A stretch of DNA of 64,000 bases from Chitinophagaceae bacterium (GCA_019752295.1 JAIEMK010000009.1:1-64000), one strand, 5' to 3'; shown: positions 17,868 to 27,749, counted from the first letter of the stretch. Notes: generated by a model not told the origin, from the sequence alone. Numbers and translations: made by a program.

Positions 17868-20228
17868 ATGCTAAAAAATTATTTCATCATCACTTTCAGG
17901 AATATTTTTCGCAATAAAACATTCAGCTTCTTAAATATTTTTGGGTTGGCTGTTGGTATTGCTTGTGCCTCCCTCATATTTTTATGGGTTGAAGATGAGT
18001 TGAATTACAATCACTATTTTCCCAACAGAAATAATTTATATATTGTAAAGGACAAACAAACCTATGATGGGAAAACGTTTGTGTTTGATGCAACACCCGG
18101 CCCGTTGGCACAGGCAATAAAAGCAGAAACACCCGGAATTAAAACTACTGCACGCATATCATGGGCAAATCCATTATTGTTTTCATTGGGAGATAAAACC
18201 ATAAACGAAAATGGTTTATATGTTGACTCAGGTTTTTTAACAATGTTTTCTGTACCGTTTACAAAAGGCAATGCCGCCAATACTTTTACGCAAGTGCATA
18301 CTGTTGTAATATCGGAGAAGATGGCAAAGAAGTTTTTTAAGTCAACCGATATAATTGGCAAAACGCTCAAAATAGATAACAAACAGGATTATGTAGTGTC
18401 AGGTGTTTTTAAAGATTTACCAGAAAATGTATCTATAAAATTCGACTGGCTGATTTCTTTTAAAGTTTTTGAAGAACAAAATCAGTGGTTAACAAAATGG
18501 GGCAGTAATGGGATTATCACATATGCTGAAACTGAACCCAATGCAAATGTTACAGCCATCAATAAACAATTATACAATATTGTTCAGCGAAAGAACTCAG
18601 AATCTACCATTGCTAAAATGTTATTGTATCCTTTTAACAGGATCAGATTATACAATAGTTTTGATACTAGTGGAACTGAGAAAGAGGGTTTAATAAAAAA
18701 TATTCGCTTATTTAGTTTAATTGCATGGATCATCCTAATTATTGCCTGTATCAACTTTATGAATCTTGCTACTGCACGTAGCGAAAAACGTGCAAAAGAA
18801 GTGGGCATACGCAAAGTAATGGGTGCCGCAAAACAAAAACTAATCTTTCAGTTTCTTTCAGAGTCTATTCTGCTATCATTCATATCCATGTTATTGGCAA
18901 TTGCAATTATCTCTTTAGCATTGCCTGCGTTCAATAATTTGGTGCATAAAAATTTGTCACTTCAAATTTTTATGCCATTACATTTTGGCAGTTTAGTTGT
19001 TATAGCATTAGTTTGCGGCATTTTGGCGGGTAGTTATCCCGCATTTTATTTGTCCTCATTTAATCCGGCACTTGTTTTAAAAGGCACAAAATTAAAAACA
19101 GGCAGTGCAGCATTCATTCGTAAAGCATTGGTGGTTACACAGTTTTCAGCATCGGTTATATTGATTATCTGCACCGTAATTATTTATCAGCAAATACAAT
19201 ATGGTAAAGAAAAGGATTTAGGATTTAAAAAAGATAGGCTCATCACAACATATTTTAATGGCGACATGCGAAATCATTTTTCTGTAATAAAAACAGACTT
19301 ATTGAATACTGGTCTCATTGAAAATATAGCTCAAAGCTGGAATACTGTATTAAGTCAGGGAAGTAATTCCGGAGATTTTACATGGGAAGGGAAGCCTGTA
19401 AATAAAACAGTGTTGATTACCACAGAAGGGGTTGGTCCGGAATATATTTCTACCATGAATATGAAACTCAAAGAAGGTAGAGATTTTTATGTTGATCTGA
19501 AAACAGATAGCACCAATATTATCATTAATGAAACTCTAGCAAAAATTATCGAAAAAAAAGAAATAGTAGGATCCACCATTACTGCCAGTAACAAAAAATA
19601 TACAATTATAGGTGTGGTGAATGATTTTGTTTCAAATAATGTTTACAAGCCTGCTGACCCGGTAATTTTATTCGGAGATGCATTACATACCAATGTTCTA
19701 TCAATCCGCATAAAAGCAAACGCCGATATTTCAAAAGCCATTGTAGCAATCGAAAAAGTAATAAAAGATAATAATCCCGGTTATCCTTTTGAATATGAAT
19801 TTGTAGATGCAGAATTTGGTCGCTTTTTTAGGGCTGAAACTTTAATAGGGAAATTAGCTGGTGTATTTGCAGCATTGGCAATCATTATTTCATGCCTTGG
19901 TTTATTTGGTCTGGCATCTTTTACCGCCGAAAGAAGAACAAAGGAAATTGGTATAAGAAAAGTTTTGGGAGCTACAGTAACTGGCATAACTGGTTTATTA
20001 TCGAAGGATTTCTTAAAACCAGTTTTATTATCGATTGTAATTGCATTTCCTGTTTCTTGGTGGTTGATGTTTAACTGGTTAAAAGATTATCAATACAAAA
20101 TAACCATTGAATGGTGGGTGTTTGCGCTGGCAGGGTTGTTAGTATTGTTTATTGCATTGATAACAGTAAGCTTTCAATCAGTGAGGGCTGCCATTGCCAA
20201 TCCGGTAAAGAGTTTAAGAACAGAATAA
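17868..20228 (+). CDS. ABC transporter permease with two FtsX domains, copy 3
   Basis: A 786-residue paralogue. It is closest in pattern to copy 1: both share NFMNLATARSEKRAKEVGIRK-type coupling helices, a PAFYLSSF segment and FEYEFVDA/FEYKFVDE before the last FtsX domain. Membrane segments are at the N-terminus, about 280-410, about 425-450 and about 660-786, with two periplasmic MacB-type cores between. It ends ANPVKSLRTE. Base composition is more AT-rich than copy 1. Copies 1 and 3 probably arose from a more recent duplication than copies 2 and 4; this is judged by eye only. Confidence 0.92.
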   Translation: MLKNYFIITFRNIFRNKTFSFLNIFGLAVGIACASLIFLWVEDELNYNHYFPNRNNLYIVKDKQTYDGKTFVFDATPGPLAQAIKAETPGIKTTARISWANPLLFSLGDKTINENGLYVDSGFLTMFSVPFTKGNAANTFTQVHTVVISEKMAKKFFKSTDIIGKTLKIDNKQDYVVSGVFKDLPENVSIKFDWLISFKVFEEQNQWLTKWGSNGIITYAETEPNANVTAINKQLYNIVQRKNSESTIAKMLLYPFNRIRLYNSFDTSGTEKEGLIKNIRLFSLIAWIILIIACINFMNLATARSEKRAKEVGIRKVMGAAKQKLIFQFLSESILLSFISMLLAIAIISLALPAFNNLVHKNLSLQIFMPLHFGSLVVIALVCGILAGSYPAFYLSSFNPALVLKGTKLKTGSAAFIRKALVVTQFSASVILIICTVIIYQQIQYGKEKDLGFKKDRLITTYFNGDMRNHFSVIKTDLLNTGLIENIAQSWNTVLSQGSNSGDFTWEGKPVNKTVLITTEGVGPEYISTMNMKLKEGRDFYVDLKTDSTNIIINETLAKIIEKKEIVGSTITASNKKYTIIGVVNDFVSNNVYKPADPVILFGDALHTNVLSIRIKANADISKAIVAIEKVIKDNNPGYPFEYEFVDAEFGRFFRAETLIGKLAGVFAALAIIISCLGLFGLASFTAERRTKEIGIRKVLGATVTGITGLLSKDFLKPVLLSIVIAFPVSWWLMFNWLKDYQYKITIEWWVFALAGLLVLFIALITVSFQSVRAAIANPVKSLRTE

Positions 20229-20238
20229 AAATATTGGT

Positions 20239-22668
20239 ATGATCAAAAATTATTTCAAGACCGCAGTTCGTAATTTATTCAGAAATAAGGTTTATTCGAC
20301 AATTAATATTGCAGGCTTATCTATCGGACTTGCAGGCTGTCTTATTGTTGCCAATTTTGTAATTGATGATCTTTCTTACGATAAACAATGGAAAAATGCT
20401 GCTAACATTTACCGGGTTACTTTAACAAATAACGGTACACAGCAAACTATTCCTGTTACCCTTGCGGGCTTAGGGCCCTCTGTACAGAAAAATTTCCCTG
20501 AGGTAAATAGTTATTGTCGACTAACAAAGGATAAAAAACAATTTAGTGCTGATGACGGTGAAAACAAGTTTACTGTAAATTGTATCACTTCAGAGCCTTC
20601 TTTCCTGAACATTTTTGATTTTGACTTTTTAAAAGGATCGCCAAAAGGATTCACAAGTGGTTATGCCAATGTAATTATCACGCAAAAAATAAAAGATGAA
20701 TATTTTCCAACCGTAAATCCTGTAGGAAAAATAATTCACAATAAACGTTCAGATGGCAGTATTGATACCGTGAGTTACTTAATCACAGGTGTTATAAAAA
20801 CAATTCCTTATAATTCTCATCTAAGAGCTGATGTAATAGTGTTAAAGCAATTTACTGAAAGTGATAATGAACTTTCTTCTCAAGGTGTTGGTTTTTTGTA
20901 TCCTTTATATGTGTCACTGAAAAATGGAACAAATCTTGCAAACTTTACAGTTAAAGTTAATAGCTGGTACAAAAAAACAGTGCTAAACAATGTGAGTACA
21001 ACCACTAAGTTTCAGCCCCTAGGCGATGTTTATTTGCACTCAGATTTTGCACAAGGCTACCAACCAGTAATTGGCAGCATACGGAATGTGTATATTTTTT
21101 CAGGTGTTGCTTTCCTTTTGCTTCTTATTGCCTGTTTAAATTTTATTAATCTTACAACAGCCAGAGCTTTAAAAAGAATACCAGAAGCAGGTGTACGTAA
21201 AATATTGGGGGCCGCTAAATTTCATCTTATTATTCAATTCCTTTTTGAATCGCTGATCTTTTTTGTCATATCATTTTTACTGGCAATCGTTTTTTTCCAA
21301 CTTTCCTTAAACCCAGTTGAAGCATATCTTGGACACTCATTAACCGTAAGTGTACTAACAAATATTGTACTTTTTGCGGCAACACTTGCCACCGTATTGC
21401 TGGTATGTGTTTTCACCGGACTCTATCCTGCTTTGGTCTTATCACGTGGCAATCCATCCTCCATTTTAAAAGGGACAGTTTCAAATAAAACAAGCAGTAT
21501 TTTTTTAAGAAAAAGTTTGGTAGTCGTTCAATTTACGATCTCCATAATTATTGTAATTGCAACACTTGTAGTAAGGAATCAATTACATTTTTTTAACAAT
21601 AAAGAAATTGGATACGATAAAAATAATTTGATACAAATTGATTTCACAAATCTGGGAAGTAAAGGGCAAGCATTTAAGCAACAAATAAAAAGTTTATCCG
21701 GCGTTCAAAATGTGTGTATAGCACGATGGGCACCCGGTAATGGAAGCGGCTCAATGACAGTAGAAGTAAATGATCCCTCACAAAAAGATAAAAAAATAAA
21801 TCTCTCTTATATTGAAGCTGATATTGATTTTGCATCAACACTCAAGCTGAAATTACAGAGGGGTAGATTGCTAAACAGTCAGTTTGTATCAGATACTTTA
21901 GATCCGAAGTTTCTTTATAAAAAAAAGGAATATGAAAAGTTAGCAGAAGCAGAGGCTCACCAGTCCGTATTGCTTACTTCGTATACTGAAAAAACGCTAG
22001 AAGTAAAAGAATTAAACCAACCGCTTTTTAATGCATCGGGTATTCCTGTTGGAGTTATAAATGATTTTTATAATGAATCGCTGCACACTATTATGAAACC
22101 CTGCATAATAAAAGCAAATAACAATATTAACTACGGAAATATACTAATACGCATAAACGCAGGTGCAGGGCAGCAGGTAATCAATTCTTTGAACAGAATT
22201 TGGAATAATTTTTATCCGGATCAAACATTGCAATACACTTGGGTAAGCGATAATTTACAAAAACAATATAATGCCGAACAAAAAATGCAGCAGCTATTTT
22301 TTTTCTTTAGTTATTTGACTGTATTTCTGTCCTGCCTTGGTTTATTTGGTTTAGTAAGCTTTACAACAGAGCAGCGCACAAAAGAAATAGGCATTAGAAA
22401 AATATTGGGCGCTTCAGTATCCGTCATCGTGCAATTATTATCTAAGGAATATTTTCGCCTCGTTGTAATTGCCATCCTTATTGCTACACCCATTGCTTGG
22501 TGGATCATGAATAAATGGCTGCAGAATTTTGCATATCGCATACAAATAGAGTGGTGGTTATTTGTGTTAGCAGGTTTTATTGGCATAGCAGTAGCATTGA
22601 TCACAGTGAGCTTTCAAGCAATCAAAGCAGCCACCGCCAACCCCGTTAAAAGTTTAAGAACAGAATAA
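20239..22668 (+). CDS. ABC transporter permease with two FtsX domains, copy 4
   Basis: The longest paralogue at 809 residues, same two-FtsX, eight-segment design. The first coupling helix reads NFINLTTARALKRIPEAGVRK, diverged from the KRAKEVGIR of copies 1 and 3. The second reads GLVSFTTEQRTKEIGIRKILG. The second periplasmic core carries an extra stretch of about 30 residues rich in Lys, Glu and Asp (near 555-585: DPKFLYKKKEYEKLAEAEAHQ) that the other copies lack. It ends ANPVKSLRTE and is followed after 9 bases by the second ATPase. Confidence 0.92.
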   Translation: MIKNYFKTAVRNLFRNKVYSTINIAGLSIGLAGCLIVANFVIDDLSYDKQWKNAANIYRVTLTNNGTQQTIPVTLAGLGPSVQKNFPEVNSYCRLTKDKKQFSADDGENKFTVNCITSEPSFLNIFDFDFLKGSPKGFTSGYANVIITQKIKDEYFPTVNPVGKIIHNKRSDGSIDTVSYLITGVIKTIPYNSHLRADVIVLKQFTESDNELSSQGVGFLYPLYVSLKNGTNLANFTVKVNSWYKKTVLNNVSTTTKFQPLGDVYLHSDFAQGYQPVIGSIRNVYIFSGVAFLLLLIACLNFINLTTARALKRIPEAGVRKILGAAKFHLIIQFLFESLIFFVISFLLAIVFFQLSLNPVEAYLGHSLTVSVLTNIVLFAATLATVLLVCVFTGLYPALVLSRGNPSSILKGTVSNKTSSIFLRKSLVVVQFTISIIIVIATLVVRNQLHFFNNKEIGYDKNNLIQIDFTNLGSKGQAFKQQIKSLSGVQNVCIARWAPGNGSGSMTVEVNDPSQKDKKINLSYIEADIDFASTLKLKLQRGRLLNSQFVSDTLDPKFLYKKKEYEKLAEAEAHQSVLLTSYTEKTLEVKELNQPLFNASGIPVGVINDFYNESLHTIMKPCIIKANNNINYGNILIRINAGAGQQVINSLNRIWNNFYPDQTLQYTWVSDNLQKQYNAEQKMQQLFFFFSYLTVFLSCLGLFGLVSFTTEQRTKEIGIRKILGASVSVIVQLLSKEYFRLVVIAILIATPIAWWIMNKWLQNFAYRIQIEWWLFVLAGFIGIAVALITVSFQAIKAATANPVKSLRTE

Positions 22669-22677
22669 AAAATAATT

Positions 22678-23346
22678 ATGATAAACTTAGAACACATTTT
22701 CAAATGGCATAACACTGGCAATAACCGCGTGTTTTTACTGAAAGATATTAACCTGCATTTTGATCAGGGCGAATTTGTTTCCATTATGGGGCCATCCGGA
22801 TCGGGAAAGACTACCCTACTGAATATCATCGGTATGTTGGACGATGCTTCAGAAGGCAAATATGATTTTCAGGGGCAGAATATTTATCAAATCAAAGACA
22901 AGCAAAGGTCTGCACTTTATAAAGAAAATATCGGGTTTGTGTTTCAGGCATATCACCTAATCGACGAGCTTACGGTATATGAAAATATCGAAACGCCATT
23001 ACTCTATCAAAACATTAAATCGGCTGAACGCCAAGCAATAGTTGCAGATATACTAGACCGCTTTAATATTGTGGGCAAAAAAAATCTCTTCCCTTCTCAA
23101 CTATCGGGTGGCCAACAACAACTGGTGGGTATTGCCCGCGCCATCGTTGCTAAACCAAAATTGTTACTTGCCGATGAACCTACAGGAAACCTAAACTCAA
23201 AACAGGGACAGGAAATTATGGAACTGTTTCAACAGTTAAATAAAGAAGATGGCGTTACCATTATTCAGGTAACGCACTCTGAAAAAAATGCCGAATACGG
23301 ACAAAGAATTATCGAATTGTTGGATGGCAGAATTGAAAAAAAATAA
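22678..23346 (+). CDS. ABC transporter ATP-binding protein, variant signature and D-loop
   Basis: The second nucleotide-binding subunit of the operon, 222 residues. Walker A (GPSGSGKTT), Q-loop (FVFQAYHLI), Walker B (LLLADEPTG) and the H-loop His (VTHSEKN) are intact. Two positions differ from the first ATPase and from family norm. The signature reads [14 protein letters not shown] with Leu149 where Arg is usual, and the D-loop reads GNLNSKQG with Asn173 replacing the usual Asp. It could pair with the first ATPase as an asymmetric heterodimer, or serve a subset of permeases; neither can be decided from sequence. It sits between permease 4 and the TolC gene, about 10 bases from each. Confidence 0.93.
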   Translation: MINLEHIFKWHNTGNNRVFLLKDINLHFDQGEFVSIMGPSGSGKTTLLNIIGMLDDASEGKYDFQGQNIYQIKDKQRSALYKENIGFVFQAYHLIDELTVYENIETPLLYQNIKSAERQAIVADILDRFNIVGKKNLFPSQLSGGQQQLVGIARAIVAKPKLLLADEPTGNLNSKQGQEIMELFQQLNKEDGVTIIQVTHSEKNAEYGQRIIELLDGRIEKK

Positions 23347-23357
23347 AAACGAATCAG

Positions 23358-24788
23358 ATGAGATATATCGCTTTATTAGTCTTGCTTTTTACTGTATGGA
23401 AAGCTCATGCACAAAAAATCGAAAAATTAGCTGGCAAATTAAGCCTTAAACAATGCGTAGAAACGGCTATTGCGAATAACCAATCTGTTAGAGCTGCTGG
23501 CTTTCAATCTGAATTGGATAACGCCGGTTATCATCAATCAAAAGCAAACAGATTTCCTGCATTGAATGGCAATATCAGTCACGGTACCAATCAGGGCAGA
23601 AGCATCGACCCCTTTACAAACGGATATGTGAACCAACAAATTAATTTTGCAAACTACTCGCTGAATGGTAGCATCACTTTGTGGAACGGCTCCAGTATTC
23701 AACAAAACATCAGACAAAACGAATGGAATTCAAAAGCGAGTAGTATGGATTATCAGCAACTAAAAGACAATACTACCATCAGTGTAATACTCGCTTATTT
23801 ACAAGTATTGAATAATCAGGAACAACTGGGTATCGCCAAAAAACAAGTAGATGTTACCCGTAATCAGGTAGAGCGCCTGGCTGTTTTACAAAAAGATGGA
23901 GCCATCATTCCATCGGTATATTATGATTTGAAGGGACAACTTTCGAACGATGAACTGAATGTAATAACTGTTCAAAACAGTCTCGAAACTGCCAAGATAA
24001 ATCTTGCTCAATTAATGAATGTAGACTATAACAAGGAAGTAATACTCGAAGCCATTAGCGACAAGTTAATCCCAGTTATTTATGAAAACGGCCCCGATAG
24101 TATTTATCAACAAGCCACCCAAAAAATGGCATTGGTAAAAGCCGCCGAATACAGAAAAAACGGTAGTGCTGCGAAAGTTTCCTATGCAAGGGGGCAGCTA
24201 CTGCCAACACTGGGCTTATACGGCGGACTGGGCACCAATTATTCGAGTATTGCCAACAGACTTGAATTCATTAATTCAACCGACATTGCCACTTCTTCTT
24301 ATGTAAATGTGGGTACAAGCAAATTGCCTGTTTATGCACCACAAAATAATTACGCGAGCCAGAAAATAAGTTATGGCAATCAGTGGGCAAATAATTTTAA
24401 TTCTACTGTTAGCCTGGGATTGCAGATTCCTATTTTAAACGGATTGCAGGCCAAGACAAGAGTTATTCAGGCAAAAGTTCTGGATAAGAAAGCCAATTTC
24501 GATTACCAAACCGTAAAAACACAATTAAGGCAATCTGTTGATCAGGCTTATATTAATATGAATACCTCTTTCGAAAAATATCAAACATTACTAAAACAGG
24601 TAGACGACTATACGCACTCTTTTCAGGTAGCTGAAACCAGATTCAATGCCGGCTTAACTACTACGGTAGAATACTTGGCTGCAAAAAATAATCTGGACAG
24701 GTCGATAGCCAGTTTTGCAACAGCCAAATACGATTATTTTTTAAGATCAAAAATTTTGGATTATTATCAGGGAAAACAATTGTGGTAA
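23358..24788 (+). CDS. TolC-family outer membrane efflux protein
   Basis: The exit duct of the tripartite system, 476 residues. Residues 1-18 are a signal peptide (LLVLLFTVWKAHAQ). Two structural repeats of the outer-membrane efflux protein family follow; the first begins LSLKQCVETAIANNQSVRAAGFQSELDNAGYHQSKANRFPALNGNISHG and the second includes VSYARGQLLPTLGLYGGLG. Long helices rich in Gln, Asn and Ala alternate with the short beta-strand segments. It closes the efflux operon: a terminator hairpin follows 18 bases after the stop. Confidence 0.93.
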   Translation: MRYIALLVLLFTVWKAHAQKIEKLAGKLSLKQCVETAIANNQSVRAAGFQSELDNAGYHQSKANRFPALNGNISHGTNQGRSIDPFTNGYVNQQINFANYSLNGSITLWNGSSIQQNIRQNEWNSKASSMDYQQLKDNTTISVILAYLQVLNNQEQLGIAKKQVDVTRNQVERLAVLQKDGAIIPSVYYDLKGQLSNDELNVITVQNSLETAKINLAQLMNVDYNKEVILEAISDKLIPVIYENGPDSIYQQATQKMALVKAAEYRKNGSAAKVSYARGQLLPTLGLYGGLGTNYSSIANRLEFINSTDIATSSYVNVGTSKLPVYAPQNNYASQKISYGNQWANNFNSTVSLGLQIPILNGLQAKTRVIQAKVLDKKANFDYQTVKTQLRQSVDQAYINMNTSFEKYQTLLKQVDDYTHSFQVAETRFNAGLTTTVEYLAAKNNLDRSIASFATAKYDYFLRSKILDYYQGKQLW

Positions 24789-24806
24789 GTAACAGACAAA
24801 AAAAAA

Positions 24807-24837
24807 CAAAGGAGAAAAATCATCCTTTGCTTTTTTA
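24807..24837 (+). terminator. Terminator of the efflux operon
   Basis: CAAAGGA at 24807-24813 pairs with TCCTTTG at 24823-24829 around a 9-nt loop, followed by C and six T. It directly follows the TolC gene and marks the operon end. Confidence 0.75.
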
Positions 24838-24856
24838 ACTACCAATCAACTGTAAA

Positions 24857-25045
24857 CTATTTTTCAACTTCAACCACTTGCTGTCGTTTGTTTCGGATTA
24901 ATAATAAGAAACCGGCAGTAATTAAGGCGGAACTGGCTGCGATCAATCCTATTGCGATTAGGATCCAATCTTTTGTTACATTAATGTAAACCAAACTAGT
25001 TGCAGCTACGAGTAATAACAATACAATAACCAATTTGTAATTCAT
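24857..25045 (-). CDS. Small two-segment membrane protein, unknown function
   Basis: A 62-residue protein made of two hydrophobic helices: about residues 4-22 (LVIVLLLLVAATSLVYINV) and 28-50 (DWILIAIGLIAASSALITAGFLLLI). A charged tail RNKRQQVVEVEK follows. By the positive-inside rule the basic tail faces the cytoplasm. It has an ATG start, sits alone and convergent with the efflux operon, and lies downstream of the C-terminal processing protease on the same strand with a 108-base gap. I do not recognise a family. Coding status is supported by the clean hydrophobic pattern rather than by homology. Confidence 0.6.
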   Translation of the reverse strand: MNYKLVIVLLLLVAATSLVYINVTKDWILIAIGLIAASSALITAGFLLLIRNKRQQVVEVEK

Positions 25046-25153
25046 ACGGCGCTTTTAGGGGATATAAAAATCAATTTAGCAAATAAATGAATAAATCAAT
25101 TAATAACCCACGGTGAAAACACCGAGATTTACCCCAAAAGACACCGAGAATTC

Positions 25154-26743
25154 CTATTTTAAACCCATCTGCGCTTTTAGAACGGCAGAATCGTACTTAT
25201 TGGCAATCTCAAAATAGCCTTCGGTTCTCCATATTTGCCTTGCCATCAGTATTTGCAAGCGTTGAATAATTTGCCTCCTTTCTTTTTCAGAAAGAGTGGT
25301 TAAAGCAATATTGTCTTGTGCCTGTGCAAACTGTTTTAACTCATTCAACTCTTTGTCACCCGGCACAAATGCAGTTAACATTTGAGCAGGGTTTGCGATC
25401 TGATCAAACTTTGCTTTGTTTTGAAGATAATATTGATACACAAAACTATTTAGGGTATTCTTATAATAAAGTTTCAGAATATTTTCTCCAATATTGGCGG
25501 TGTCGAGCGGAATAAAAAGATCCGGAGTAATTCCGCCACCACCATACACCAAATGGCCTGCAGGCGTTTTAAACGATTTACTCTTGGGCTTTGTAGTATC
25601 TTCCTTCATCATGGTGCCATTATGAAATCGGTTGAGCAGCTCCTCATTATATGCTTCATGATCTTTCCCATATGGCTTCTGTATATTCCGCCCTAGTGGT
25701 GTAAAATACCTTGCAATAGTTAAGCGAACAGCGCTGCCATCCGACAACTGAAACTGTTGCTGCACAAGGCCTTTGCCAAATGTTCTTCTGCCAATAATGG
25801 TAGCCCTGTCCCAATCCTGTAATGCGCCACTCAATACTTCGCTGGCCGAAGCAGATCCCTCATCAACCAACACATCCAGTTTTCCGGTTTCGAAAAGTCC
25901 GTCTTTTTTGCAACGGAATTCTGTTCTTTGTTGATGGTCACCTTCTGTATACACGATGAGTTTATCGCCACTCAAAAATTCATCTGCTATTGCCACGGCT
26001 TCTTTCAATAATCCGCCGCCATTACCTCTCAGATCCAATATCAGTTTCTTCATACCCTGCTTTTGCAATTCCCCCATTTTTACCATGAAAGCTTCGTAAG
26101 AGCGGTTAGCAAAACGATTGATCCGGATAAAACCGGTTTCTTTGTCCAGCATATATGCAACATCAATAATGGGTACCGGAAATGATCCTCTTTCGATAGT
26201 TTTATCCAACAATTCCTTACCCCTCAAAATCCTGATCTTTACTTTTGTTCCTGGCTCTCCTTTGATGAGTGAACGAATCTGATCAAACCGCATTTGCCTG
26301 CCTGAAATCTGTACACTATCGTTAATAGCTATCAATTTATCTCCAACCAATATGCCCATTTTTTCGGAAGGACCAGTTTTAATTACACTCACTACATTCA
26401 CCGTGTCTTTAAACAATTGCAACTCCACTCCGATGCCGCTGATATTATCCATTAAATGCTCTTCCGACTCGTTTAAATTAGCGGCAGGGATTAGTACCGA
26501 GTGAGGGTCTAAATGCGTTAACAATTGATTTACAGCTAGTTGATTGATGCTATCTGAAGCAACTTTATCCACATATCTTTCCTTGATCAGGTCTACTACT
26601 TCCTGCAAAGAAGTGGCTTTATTAAAATTTAAAAAGCGGTTTCCAGATGTTCGTTCTTTCAACTGATAACCAATCATCATTCCCAAAACCATGGTTATTG
26701 CAAACAAAAAAGGCAACCAAATCTGTAGTTTTTTACTTCCCAT
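25154..26743 (-). CDS. C-terminal processing peptidase, S41 family
   Basis: An envelope-anchored serine protease with a Ser-Lys dyad. I chose the ATG at 26743 (MGSKKLQIWLPFLFAITMVL), giving 529 residues; the frame extends 34 residues upstream but that part lacks protease character. An N-terminal membrane anchor spans about residues 8-27. A PDZ domain follows (SGIGVELQ, GILVGDKLIAIND). The peptidase core has FIRINRF, LRGNGGGLLKEAV, the nucleophile region VDEGSASASEVLSGAL and the base Lys in RRTFGKGLVQQ. The C-terminal extension of about 100 residues is typical of Bacteroidota carboxyl-terminal proteases. It is divergent from the kinase gene at 26901. Confidence 0.93.
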   Translation of the reverse strand: MGSKKLQIWLPFLFAITMVLGMMIGYQLKERTSGNRFLNFNKATSLQEVVDLIKERYVDKVASDSINQLAVNQLLTHLDPHSVLIPAANLNESEEHLMDNISGIGVELQLFKDTVNVVSVIKTGPSEKMGILVGDKLIAINDSVQISGRQMRFDQIRSLIKGEPGTKVKIRILRGKELLDKTIERGSFPVPIIDVAYMLDKETGFIRINRFANRSYEAFMVKMGELQKQGMKKLILDLRGNGGGLLKEAVAIADEFLSGDKLIVYTEGDHQQRTEFRCKKDGLFETGKLDVLVDEGSASASEVLSGALQDWDRATIIGRRTFGKGLVQQQFQLSDGSAVRLTIARYFTPLGRNIQKPYGKDHEAYNEELLNRFHNGTMMKEDTTKPKSKSFKTPAGHLVYGGGGITPDLFIPLDTANIGENILKLYYKNTLNSFVYQYYLQNKAKFDQIANPAQMLTAFVPGDKELNELKQFAQAQDNIALTTLSEKERRQIIQRLQILMARQIWRTEGYFEIANKYDSAVLKAQMGLK

Positions 26744-26846
26744 AATCGATACTTCTTGTAACTTGAATAAGTATGCGAATATCAGAATTAATGGCTGAAT
26801 CTCGTATAAAGGTTTGTTGTTTCGGATGAATGGTATAAGTTGCACT

Positions 26847-26854
26847 TAGTTTTG
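26847..26854 (+). promoter_or_regulatory. Candidate -7 element before the amino-sugar kinase
   Basis: TAGTTTTG matches the Bacteroidota -7 consensus TAnnTTTG exactly and lies 47 bases before the ATG at 26901. A clear -33 TTTG at ideal spacing is not evident. Confidence 0.4.
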
Positions 26855-26900
26855 AGAGATAGAATAACAGAAGAATTCGAGGACCAGAAAAATTAAGTTT

Positions 26901-27740
26901 ATGTCGGTTAAATTGATTGCTGATAGTGGTGCCACTAAATGCGAGTGGTGCTTATTGACGGACGGCAAGAAAAAAAAGATAATGACTCCGGGCATTAGTC
27001 CCTATTTCCTCAATCAGATTCAGATCGAGACCCTGCTGATCAAAAATTTAGTGCCGAAATTAAATGGAAGTACCATTGATGAAATTCATTTTTATGGCAC
27101 GGGATTAAGTAATAGTAACAATGTAGTAATCCTGAAAGCGGTTTTGAAAAAGCTTTTTAAAAAAGCAAAGATCTCTGTTGAAACCGATTTGACTGCTGCT
27201 GCCAGAGCGCTTTGTGGCCGCGAAAAAGGAGTTGCCTGCATACTGGGCACGGGTTCTAATTCTTGTTTTTATAACGGCAAAAAAATACTCAAAAACAGTC
27301 CGGGCATTGGTTATATTCTGGGAGATGAAGGCAGTGGCGCATACCTTGGGAAAAAAGTAGTGCAATACTATTTGTACAATACTTTTGACGAAGAGTTAAG
27401 AACTAGTTTTGAAAAACGTTTTTTAACCAGCCCCATCGAAATATTAGAGAATATATATAAGAAACCCTTGGCCAATAGGTATCTTGCATCTTTTGCAATT
27501 TTTCTTGCGGAGAATCGTGGCCATTACATGATTGAAAATATTATTGAAGACGGATTAAACGATTTTTTCTTTACACATATCTATAAATACAAAGAGAGCT
27601 GGACTCATCCCATCAACTTCATAGGCAGTATCGCATTTGGTTTCAAAGATGTTTTGCAGGAACTTTGCAATACCTACGAACTGGAATTGGGGAAAGTGCT
27701 TAAAGCACCCATGAAAGGATTAATTGAGTATCACAGTTAA
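26901..27740 (+). CDS. BadF/BcrA-type kinase, probable N-acetylmuramate/N-acetylglucosamine kinase
   Basis: A 279-residue ASKHA-fold sugar kinase. The phosphate-binding loop is ADSGATKCEWCLL near the N-terminus, the second phosphate motif is ILGTGSNSCFYNGK at about residue 115, and the domain closure motif is GYILGDEGSGAYLGKK. Characterised members of this group phosphorylate GlcNAc or MurNAc at O6 (MurK in Clostridium and Tannerella). The next gene, 9 bases downstream, is MurQ, which uses MurNAc 6-phosphate. That neighbourhood favours a MurK role in peptidoglycan recycling, acting in the cytoplasm. GlcNAc kinase activity is an alternative or additional possibility. Confidence 0.82.
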   Translation: MSVKLIADSGATKCEWCLLTDGKKKKIMTPGISPYFLNQIQIETLLIKNLVPKLNGSTIDEIHFYGTGLSNSNNVVILKAVLKKLFKKAKISVETDLTAAARALCGREKGVACILGTGSNSCFYNGKKILKNSPGIGYILGDEGSGAYLGKKVVQYYLYNTFDEELRTSFEKRFLTSPIEILENIYKKPLANRYLASFAIFLAENRGHYMIENIIEDGLNDFFFTHIYKYKESWTHPINFIGSIAFGFKDVLQELCNTYELELGKVLKAPMKGLIEYHS

Positions 27741-27749
27741 ACAACTGCT

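Noticed and set aside
26744..26845. N-terminal 34-residue extension of the S41 protease
   Set aside because: The membrane anchor starts right after MGSKKLQ; the extension has no family features.
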